Below, one piece after another: positions 1 through 5,614 of a stretch of 9,452 nucleotides of DNA. A program made the position numbers and the translations under genes. Within the stretch, counting starts at the first letter, position 1, and each line of letters opens with the position of its first letter. The stretch covers positions 1 to 9,452 of the forward strand of contig JABXJV010000370.1 in NCBI GenBank assembly GCA_013375355.1, given 5' to 3'. Origin of the DNA: Candidatus Helarchaeota archaeon (GTDB lineage Archaea > Asgardarchaeota > Lokiarchaeia > Helarchaeales > JABXJV01). Below the pieces are notes generated by a model, which saw only the letters and a list, made by a program, of their open reading frames with translations, had not been told where the DNA came from and did no database searches.

Positions 1-1
1 A

Positions 2-100
2 TCTTTCAATGACCTTGAAAATATATTCTGCAAATTCAAATTAGAAAAAATTTCTTTGAAAGTCTTTTTTGCGTGGATATTGGCTGTATTCAAAAAATAA
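2..100 (+). CDS. Possible C-terminal end of an upstream gene (partial)
   Basis: The second forward frame is open from the left edge for 32 codons and ends with TAA at 98-100. The peptide is Lys/Phe-rich and ends in a hydrophobic stretch, VFFAWILAVFKK, which could be a C-terminal beta strand or amphipathic tail. No start codon is visible, so if real it is the tail of a gene beginning outside the window. It reads the same way as the oxidoreductase gene that starts 52 bp later, which would fit an operon of surface-glycan genes. The family cannot be named from 32 residues, and a chance open frame of this length is possible. Confidence 0.4.
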   Translation, partial: SFNDLENIFCKFKLEKISLKVFFAWILAVFKK

Positions 101-152
101 TATTTGTTATATTTTCGTAAAGAAATAAAAAAGAATTTACTTTGCAAAGAGG

Positions 153-1445
153 ATGAAGATTGGAATAATAGGTGGCGGAATAACAGGACTGACACTCGGA
201 TATGAACTGGTTAAGAAAGGTTTTGAAATAACTATATTCGAAAAGGAGCCCGAACTCGGTGGTTTGGCTGGATGTTTTAAAATCGGTGACACGTACATTG
301 AAAAGTATTATCACCATCTATTCACGACAGATTCAGATATAATTGAATTGATAAATGAATTGAATCTAACAGAGAGGCTCATCTTTAAAGAGTCAAAAAT
401 AGGATTTTTTCAAAATAGTAAAATCTTTCCATTCGGAACAGCATTAGACTTAATAAGGTTTTCTCCTCTTTCTATAAGTGATAGAATAAAGTTTGGATTG
501 GAAGTCCTGAACTTCAAAAGAAAAAAACAATGGGAAGACCTTGAAGAGATTACAATAAAAGATTGGTCTCACAAAAGAGGTGCAGAGAATATATATAATG
601 TTATATGGAGACCACTCCTGAAATCTAAATTCGGAGATGAGCACGAAAATATTGCTGCTTCATGGCTCTGGGGGAGAATCCATCCAAGAGCAAAATCAAG
701 AAAAATGGGTAAGGAGAAATTAGGATATATCTTCGGGGGGACCAAAATACTTTTCGATTATATGAAAAAATTCATCGAAGATAATAATGGCACAATTAAA
801 ACATCAACAGATATTATAAAAATAACTTCAGAGAAAGATAAACTTATTATTTATGAAACAAAAGATAAATATTATGAATTTGACTGTGTATTTTCTACTG
901 CATCAACCGTCGAACTTGCAGAAATGATAAATGAGTTAAACCAAAAGTTTGCATCATTATTAAATTCTATTAAATATCAGGGCGTTATATGTGTTGTCCT
1001 TATCCTGAATCAATCTCTAAGCAACATTTACTGGATGAATATCATCGACCCAAATATTACTTTTGGACTTGTGGTTGAACATACAAATCTTATCAATAAA
1101 CAGCATTATGCGAATAATCATATTGTCTATCTTGCGAGTTATTTAAACCAGCAATACAGTCTGTTTCACCTTTCTGAAAGGGAAATAGTTGATATATATA
1201 TTGATTCTTTATTAAAAATATTTCCTGAATTTAAAACTGACTGGACAAATGATATATTAATATTTAAAGATTCTTATGCTACACCAATTTATTCATTGAA
1301 TTACTCAAAAGTAAAGCCGGATTTTAAAACGCCTGTTAAAAACTTATTTATCGTCAATACCTCACAAATTTATCCTGAAGACAGAAATATGAATAACTGT
1401 ATAGGACTTGCAAAGACAGCCCTTAAAAAATTAGAGTTTTTGTAA
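153..1445 (+). CDS. FAD-dependent oxidoreductase, PPOX/amine-oxidase-like
   Basis: A 430-residue flavoprotein with an N-terminal Rossmann dinucleotide-binding fold: GGGITG at residues 7-12 (GxGxxG), the ribose-binding Glu30 at the end of the second strand, then a GG motif at 36-37 (ELGGLAG). The C-terminus carries a second FAD-contact region around YPEDRNMNN. This is the protoporphyrinogen-oxidase/phytoene-desaturase/UDP-galactopyranose-mutase type superfamily. Members of this sub-type occur beside glycosyltransferases in polysaccharide clusters, and the substrate is unknown. True HemY is less likely because no haem genes are nearby. The Rossmann strand begins at residue 2, which fixes ATG 153 as the start; the only upstream in-frame alternative is a non-standard ATT at 135, since TAA lies at 126-128. 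AAAGAGG at 146-152 abuts the ATG with no spacer, an odd ribosome-site geometry. A membrane-protein gene follows after 33 bp, probably co-transcribed. Confidence 0.85.
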   Translation: MKIGIIGGGITGLTLGYELVKKGFEITIFEKEPELGGLAGCFKIGDTYIEKYYHHLFTTDSDIIELINELNLTERLIFKESKIGFFQNSKIFPFGTALDLIRFSPLSISDRIKFGLEVLNFKRKKQWEDLEEITIKDWSHKRGAENIYNVIWRPLLKSKFGDEHENIAASWLWGRIHPRAKSRKMGKEKLGYIFGGTKILFDYMKKFIEDNNGTIKTSTDIIKITSEKDKLIIYETKDKYYEFDCVFSTASTVELAEMINELNQKFASLLNSIKYQGVICVVLILNQSLSNIYWMNIIDPNITFGLVVEHTNLINKQHYANNHIVYLASYLNQQYSLFHLSEREIVDIYIDSLLKIFPEFKTDWTNDILIFKDSYATPIYSLNYSKVKPDFKTPVKNLFIVNTSQIYPEDRNMNNCIGLAKTALKKLEFL

Positions 1446-1478
1446 ATCAGATTCTTCAGTCAAAGCGGAGTAATTTTT

Positions 1479-3371
1479 ATGGAGGAATCAAATCAATTGT
1501 TGAAACACGCCGTTGTTTGTCTTCTATATATAATATTAACATTACTATTTATCTATCCGGTCTATCTTCACTATACAGACACCACATATACATTTGGCGA
1601 CCCTCTTGATATGATATGGCATGCAGTTTGGGCATACGACCATCTGTTAAAAGACTTTGCAAATTTATTTAACGGGAATATATTTTACCCGGCAAAAAAT
1701 ACATTTGTCTTTACCGAACACATGATAGGAACATTGATTATCTTTGCTCCTGTTTATTTTCTAACAAAAAATCCTGTCCTTTCGCATAATATCCTTATGT
1801 TTTTTCTCACATTCCTTTCAGGCATATCGATGTATCTTTTAGTTTATTATTGGACAAAAAGAAGATTGGCTTCGTTTTTTTCCGGATTTGTCTTCGCATT
1901 TTCACCAGTAATCCTGTACTTTCATCCAAACCTGCCAATATGCTGGGCACCTCTCGGTTTGATTTTTCTTGACCGATTTCTGAAAAAGGGGAAGTTATTT
2001 GATGTAATTATATTTGCTCTTATATTCAGCATAATAGCCCTCTCATCTATGTATTTAGGCTATTTTATTTTGATTATCACGTTGGTTTATTTAATAAGTT
2101 ATTATTTCAAGGTAAATAAAGTTTACAGCAGAACTTTTTTCATTAAATCATTATTAGGAATAATAATTATAATGGTCTTGGTTCTGCCATTCAGACTCCC
2201 ATATCTGAAACTAAAAGAAGAACACGGATATAAAAGAAAATTAGGAGAGATAGTGCAGTATTCAGGAGACCCGATTGGCTCATATCTTTCCTGTCAGACA
2301 AGACTCTACAACTTTGACCCGCAAAGTTTTATAATAAAATCGACTCTCCCTGGAGAAAAATGGCTTTTCAATAAAGTAGTTTTACTATTAGGAGATAAAA
2401 TTCCCACAGGTATAGAAAAACTTCCGGGTGAAACTATTCAAGAAAAAATCCCATATTCAAGGTTTCAAGATATATGGAAAAATGGAAGAAGGGGAAGATT
2501 ATTCTTCGGATTTATTCCACTTTTTCTGGCATTTACTGGTATTTATTATATGGGAAGATATAGAAAATTAAAGAACACAAGAAGCATATTTATCTATATT
2601 CTGCATACTTTTTACATTATATCACTCGGACCTGTGCTAATAATTTTTGGACATATAACATATATACCACTCCCTGACCTATTGTTTTATTACATTCTAC
2701 CTGGTTTCAGTTCAATGAGGCGTGTGGTGGATTTTGGAATTGTTGTTTTTATGATACTTACATTTTTTGCCGGATTCGGAATATTAAAACTCGAAGATTT
2801 TATTGAAAAAAAATATAATAATCCAAATAAAATGACCCGAAGGGCTCGTAGAGTTAAAATATTTGTATTTTCAGCAATTTTCTTATTAACCACTGCAGAA
2901 ATTATAAATATACCATTCAAAAGAATTGTGCCAGTCAGAGTTGGAGGTAACATTCCAGAAGTCTATAAATGGCTTCAAGAAGCGAAAATTGAAGGTGCAG
3001 TTGCCGAACTTCCCACCGCTAAGGGATATTACGATAAATATGACCCGGTATATGGAGAACAGCGAGGAATATATTACTCAAGAGAGATGGTTTATATGTA
3101 TTACAGTGTATATCACAAGAAGCCGATAATAAATGGATTCGGGGCTTTAATCCCTGACAGCTTTTTTAAGATAAGAGACCAAATATACAGCATCCCGGAT
3201 TCAAGCGCCGTCGAATATCTAAAATCCTTAAATATCAATACATTTATTCTTCATACATCAGACTTTGACACCGAAGATATCAGAGTATGGACAGACGAAA
3301 ATATCAAAAAAGCCAAATTAAAGGAGACCGCTCGCTTCAAAGATGATATAGTTCTCCAGTTTAATCAATAG
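1479..3371 (+). CDS. Polytopic membrane protein, GT-C-like (putative glycosyltransferase)
   Basis: A 630-residue inner-membrane protein. The first membrane helix spans about residues 11-30, followed by an extracytoplasmic loop with GDPLD (40-44) and the stretch from FYPAKNTF through TEH (69-81). About nine or ten more hydrophobic helices follow. The last ~145 residues (from about 486, starting PVRVGGNIPEVYKWLQ) are soluble. The GDP(L) loop, the FYP...EH segment, and a C-terminal tail with AVAELP and MYYSVYHKKPIINGFG match a widespread uncharacterised family of large membrane proteins that resembles GT-C glycosyltransferases, which use lipid-linked sugar donors. By analogy with GT-C enzymes, Asp41 in the first outer loop is a candidate catalytic residue; this is inference. 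A clear Shine-Dalgarno GGAG (1467-1470) sits 8 bases before ATG 1479. The oxidoreductase gene lies 33 bp upstream, suggesting a shared role in envelope glycan or lipid modification. Acceptor and donor are unknown. Confidence 0.8.
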   Translation: MEESNQLLKHAVVCLLYIILTLLFIYPVYLHYTDTTYTFGDPLDMIWHAVWAYDHLLKDFANLFNGNIFYPAKNTFVFTEHMIGTLIIFAPVYFLTKNPVLSHNILMFFLTFLSGISMYLLVYYWTKRRLASFFSGFVFAFSPVILYFHPNLPICWAPLGLIFLDRFLKKGKLFDVIIFALIFSIIALSSMYLGYFILIITLVYLISYYFKVNKVYSRTFFIKSLLGIIIIMVLVLPFRLPYLKLKEEHGYKRKLGEIVQYSGDPIGSYLSCQTRLYNFDPQSFIIKSTLPGEKWLFNKVVLLLGDKIPTGIEKLPGETIQEKIPYSRFQDIWKNGRRGRLFFGFIPLFLAFTGIYYMGRYRKLKNTRSIFIYILHTFYIISLGPVLIIFGHITYIPLPDLLFYYILPGFSSMRRVVDFGIVVFMILTFFAGFGILKLEDFIEKKYNNPNKMTRRARRVKIFVFSAIFLLTTAEIINIPFKRIVPVRVGGNIPEVYKWLQEAKIEGAVAELPTAKGYYDKYDPVYGEQRGIYYSREMVYMYYSVYHKKPIINGFGALIPDSFFKIRDQIYSIPDSSAVEYLKSLNINTFILHTSDFDTEDIRVWTDENIKKAKLKETARFKDDIVLQFNQ

Positions 3372-3461
3372 AATTTTTTTTCTAAAAAAACGGAATAAAT
3401 TAATCATTTAAAATGTTAATAATTTAGAATAGATTTTTCTTGATAATTTCATATATTAGTC

Positions 3462-3482
3462 TTAATTTTAAAATAAAATTAA
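3462..3482. repeat. Perfect 9-bp AT-only inverted repeat upstream of the barrel gene
   Basis: TTAATTTTA at 3462-3470 is the exact reverse complement of TAAAATTAA at 3474-3482, separated by AAA. The palindrome ends 27 bases before the ATG of the outer-membrane barrel gene. Just upstream, TTGATA (3440-3445) and TAATTT (3463-3468) are spaced 17 bases apart and could be a weak sigma70-like promoter overlapping the palindrome, which would make it a possible operator. It is entirely A/T in AT-rich DNA, so chance is a serious alternative. Confidence 0.25.
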
Positions 3483-3509
3483 AAAATATTACATTCAGGT
3501 TGGTATATT

Positions 3510-4148
3510 ATGAAAAGGATAATATTATCAATATTAATTTTATTGACCGTCACCTCAGAAATATATTCCCAGCCATTCCCCAAAAAGAAATACTGGTTTG
3601 GATGTGGTTTTATATATTCAAACCCCCAGCGAGAGGTTCAGTTCGGAAAATGGCATGCAACAGGCTATGAGGGAAACATTTATTTTAGAACTGTTTTAAG
3701 AGAAAATTTAGAATTTGGAGTTGCAGCTGAGTATGGTATATATACATTTGATGTAGAAAAATATAGAAAAGATAAGGATTTTCCTGCGACTGGTGAAACA
3801 GATCACAGAGCTGATGTGAATAATGGTTCAATGTTTTCAATATATCAAGATATTTATATGAATGCTCTCCCCAAATTTTCTAAAGACCTCTTTTTTTCAT
3901 TTGGCTTAGGATATTACAGGCTTGTATCGAAAGAAGGTTTATATGAAACATTCCAGGTAGGTGAATGGCACTCCGTTCCTATTCCAGGCGAAATTCTAAA
4001 TAGTTTTGGTTTCAATCTCGGAATAAATTACGACCAGAAAATAATTTTCAACAGGTTAAATATCGTCTACGAGGTCAGATTCCACCAACTCATGTTCAGT
4101 CAAGATTTACAGCAATTTCTGAAATTCAAAATCGCCTTTATGTTCTAA
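3510..4148 (+). CDS. Predicted outer-membrane beta-barrel protein, unknown function
   Basis: A 212-residue exported protein. Residues 1-20 form a signal peptide: basic MKR, a hydrophobic core ILSILILLTV, and a likely cleavage after IYS before Gln21. The mature part is rich in aromatic residues and has alternating hydrophobic/polar strands (such as YEGNIYFRTV, NLEFGVAAEYGIYTF, LFFSFGLGYYRLV, FGFNLGINY). It ends in FKIAFMF, and a C-terminal Phe after alternating residues is the usual BAM-recognition signal. This suggests a small barrel of about eight strands. I recognise no family and no active site, so a structural or porin-like role is only a guess. The start is chosen for the signal peptide; AGG at 3497-3499 is a weak ribosome site 10 bases upstream. 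A 138-bp gap separates it from the membrane-protein gene, so it probably has its own promoter. Confidence 0.75.
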   Translation: MKRIILSILILLTVTSEIYSQPFPKKKYWFGCGFIYSNPQREVQFGKWHATGYEGNIYFRTVLRENLEFGVAAEYGIYTFDVEKYRKDKDFPATGETDHRADVNNGSMFSIYQDIYMNALPKFSKDLFFSFGLGYYRLVSKEGLYETFQVGEWHSVPIPGEILNSFGFNLGINYDQKIIFNRLNIVYEVRFHQLMFSQDLQQFLKFKIAFMF

Positions 4149-4179
4149 ATAATTAAGAGTCTTTCATTTCTGATTTAGA

Positions 4180-4195
4180 ATAATAAAAATATTAT
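4180..4195. terminator. Possible weak bidirectional terminator between convergent genes
   Basis: ATAATA (4180-4185) pairs with TATTAT (4190-4195) across an AAAA loop in the 49-bp gap between two convergent stop codons. The position is right for a shared terminator, but the stem is only six A/T pairs with no U tract, so thermodynamic support is poor. Confidence 0.15.
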
Positions 4196-4197
4196 AT

Positions 4198-4929
4198 TCA
4201 CTGCCATTTTTCAAGTCTGAACTGAAATCCATCATATATTCCATAAGTAAAATTTTCCATCCAATCCCCAATATTAATGAAAAACTTATCTCCAAACTCT
4301 TTTATAATAGGGATGTGTGTGTGCCCCATAATAACGAAGTCTATCCCTTCTTCAAATCTTTCCTGTGCAAACTGGAAATATTCCTCAAAAGATGAATAAT
4401 ACTTCTTTTTTGAATTAGTCCTGCTGAAGTTAGAAAAATACTTTGCTAAAAACGCACTAAGGTCGGGATGAATAAGTTTATAAAGCCAGATATTTACTTT
4501 GTTTCTTAAAATACTCCTTAATAATAAATATCCTTTATCCTTTTTAATAAATCCGTCACCATGATGAAGATAAAACCTTTTCGACATTAAATCTATCGTC
4601 AAAGAATCATGGAAGAATTCAATACCCATTTCCTTTCCAAAAAATCCATTTTCCCAGTAATCATGATTTCCACTGACATAAAAAATCTTTATACCCTTAT
4701 CAACAAGATTGTAAAGAATATTCAGCACCCGAAAACAATCTTTTGGGATCAGATATCGGTATTCAAACCAAAAATCAAAAAGGTCCCCGAGAATGAATAG
4801 ATAATCATTTTCCTTTAAATTAGAATCTAAAAATTTTTGAAACTTTTCAAATTTTTCCTTTTCTTTCTCTTCAGATTCGGAACCAAAATGAGCATCAGAT
4901 ATAAAAAATAACCTGAAATTTTCATCCAT
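4198..4929 (-). CDS. lpxH: LpxH-like UDP-2,3-diacylglucosamine diphosphatase
   Basis: A 243-residue calcineurin-like metallophosphoesterase with the full two-metal motif set: SDAH (Asp12, His14), GDLFDFW (Asp49), GNHD (Asn88, His89), HHGDG (122-126) and GHTH (202-205), then INIGDW at 218-223. Length, motif spacing, the GDLFDFW tryptophan and the helical insertion between HHGDG and GHTH (about 130-195) fit the LpxH group. That enzyme cleaves UDP-2,3-diacylglucosamine to lipid X at the cytoplasmic membrane, step four of lipid A synthesis. Enterobacterial LpxH has GNRD, whereas this protein has GNHD, as in many LpxH-like proteins outside Proteobacteria, so substrate assignment is by family. No other lpx gene is in view. 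It is a single gene facing the barrel gene. The ribosome site is weak (only an A-rich AAGAAAA before the ATG). A 22-bp imperfect palindrome lies 29 bp upstream of the ATG. Confidence 0.7.
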   Translation of the reverse strand: MDENFRLFFISDAHFGSESEEKEKEKFEKFQKFLDSNLKENDYLFILGDLFDFWFEYRYLIPKDCFRVLNILYNLVDKGIKIFYVSGNHDYWENGFFGKEMGIEFFHDSLTIDLMSKRFYLHHGDGFIKKDKGYLLLRSILRNKVNIWLYKLIHPDLSAFLAKYFSNFSRTNSKKKYYSSFEEYFQFAQERFEEGIDFVIMGHTHIPIIKEFGDKFFINIGDWMENFTYGIYDGFQFRLEKWQ

Positions 4930-4958
4930 TTGATTTTCTTAATATTTTAGGTATCTTT

Positions 4959-4980
4959 GCAACCTTTTGAAAAAAGTTGC
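4959..4980. repeat. Imperfect palindrome upstream of lpxH
   Basis: GCAAC (4959-4963) and GTTGC (4976-4980) are exact inverted repeats. The interior (CTTTTGAAAAAA) continues the pairing with TTTT/AAAA after one mismatch, giving an almost symmetrical 22-bp element. It lies 29 bp before the lpxH start, a suitable place for an operator or a 5' leader hairpin. The AAAAGTTGC half recurs at 8455-8463 near the J-domain gene, which may mean a dispersed motif or chance. Confidence 0.3.
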
Positions 4981-5156
4981 CTAAAAAGTTTTCAAAAAAT
5001 TTTTCTATAATATATCCATAATTATAAAAAATTGCAATATTTTAAATTAAGATTCTTTCTGGAATTTTGTAATGACATATATTGATAATATTTATTGTTA
5101 AAAAGTTTTAAACAATTATAATGCATTAAATAATATTAGATTTATTGTAAGGAAGA

Positions 5157-5184
5157 CAGAACACAGTACCCAGGCATTGTTCTG
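5157..5184. repeat. Hairpin with 7-bp perfect stem, GC-richer than surroundings
   Basis: CAGAACA (5157-5163) is the exact reverse complement of TGTTCTG (5178-5184), with a 14-base loop rich in C and G (containing ACCCAGG). The surrounding 200 bp are almost purely A/T, so this island stands out. No U tract follows on either strand, so it is not an obvious terminator. It could be a structured RNA element, a protein-binding site or a decayed mobile fragment. Confidence 0.35.
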
Positions 5185-5244
5185 CACTTAAAATAAACAG
5201 TTAACAAAATTTATTTGTAAATGACAAACTATATAATAATAGAA

Positions 5245-5333
5245 TGTCATTTCGAGCGGAGTCCCGAAACTTCGGGGCGGAGTCGAGAAATCTCAAAGAA
5301 AAAAGAGATGTCTCGACTTCGCTCGACATGACA
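5245..5333. repeat. 89-bp palindromic hairpin repeat (REP/MITE-like)
   Basis: The element starts TGTCATTTCGAG and ends CTCGACATGACA. The outer arms 5245-5263 and 5315-5333 are inverted repeats matching at 17 of 19 positions; the inner arms 5285-5294 and 5305-5314 match at 9 of 10. The apical loop is the A-rich 5295-5304. The left arm carries 21 extra bases (5264-5284) with no partner on the right. They include a second small hairpin, CCCGAA/TTCGGG (5263-5268 with 5271-5276), and repeat GCGGAGTC (5256-5263 and 5277-5284). Similar 'tgtcatttcgagcg...' palindromes are, from memory, scattered in many intergenic regions of Bacteroidota-like genomes. No clear target-site duplication is seen. As RNA on either strand it would fold into a long stem. 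Confidence 0.8.
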
Positions 5334-5397
5334 AGTTTAGATATATTTAAATGTATGTAAGGAAACCGTTTATTTATAATAAATGCAAATTTTAAAA

Positions 5398-5425
5398 ATA
5401 ATAAAGGTTAATAAAGATATGTCAA
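5398..5425 (-). promoter_or_regulatory. Candidate sigma70-type promoter reading toward lpxH
   Basis: On the minus strand TTGACA (5425-5420) is followed after 16 bases by TATTAT (5403-5398), a perfect -35 and a 5/6 -10. Transcripts would run through the palindromic repeat and the hairpin before reaching lpxH about 460 bases later, a long leader. The AT-rich context makes the -10 match weak evidence. Confidence 0.2.
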
Positions 5426-5536
5426 ATATGTGAAAATTTTCATGAAATTGGTTAATTATCATAAAAAATCAGAAAGATCCAAAATTAAATCCATAATATA
5501 TTATTTTCAATAAATTAAACATTCTAAATAAAATAA

Positions 5537-5565
5537 TTGACAAATATAAAAATATTTATTAACAT
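5537..5565 (+). promoter_or_regulatory. Candidate sigma70-type promoter for the patatin-BamA gene
   Basis: TTGACA (5537-5542) is a perfect -35, followed after 17 bases by TAACAT (5560-5565), a 4/6 match to the -10. Transcription would start near 5572, about 43 bases before the ATG at 5615. No Bacteroidota-type TAnnTTTG -7 box was found here. Confidence 0.4.
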
Positions 5566-5614
5566 TAAAGAATGTAAAATTTAACAATTTCTAATTTAAA
5601 ACCGAATATTCAGA

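Larger units (their letters stand above)
4930..5614. other. Gene-free intergenic region between divergent lpxH and patatin genes
   Basis: These 685 bp hold no credible protein gene. They are very AT-rich except for two GC-richer islands: a hairpin at 5157-5184 and a palindromic repeat at 5245-5333. Promoter-like sites occur on both strands (5398-5425 minus, 5537-5565 plus). An 8-bp direct repeat, GTAAGGAA, occurs at 5147-5154 and 5357-5364, either side of both islands; it may be chance. A 12-bp palindrome, TGAAAATTTTCA, lies at 5431-5442. I see no tRNA or riboswitch. Confidence 0.7.

Noticed and set aside
90..317. Minus-strand 75-codon frame at the left end
   Set aside because: It is antisense to the Rossmann domain of the oxidoreductase and has no recognisable features.
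3374..3390. T7/A7 hairpin just after the membrane-protein stop
   Set aside because: The stem is only A-T pairs with a 3-base loop and no GC clamp; homopolymer runs are expected in this composition.
3440..3670. 76-codon plus-strand frame overlapping the barrel gene start
   Set aside because: It overlaps the barrel gene in another frame, starts inside the AT-rich spacer, and lacks any domain, whereas the other frame has a clear signal peptide and barrel pattern.
4609..4800. Plus-strand 63-codon frame within lpxH
   Set aside because: It is antisense to the conserved GDLFDFW and GNHD region of lpxH.
5244..5360. 38-codon plus-strand open frame starting MSFRAESRNF within the palindromic repeat
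   Set aside because: Almost the whole frame is the hairpin repeat read as protein; such frames are a common spurious call from this type of repeat, and no ribosome site precedes it.
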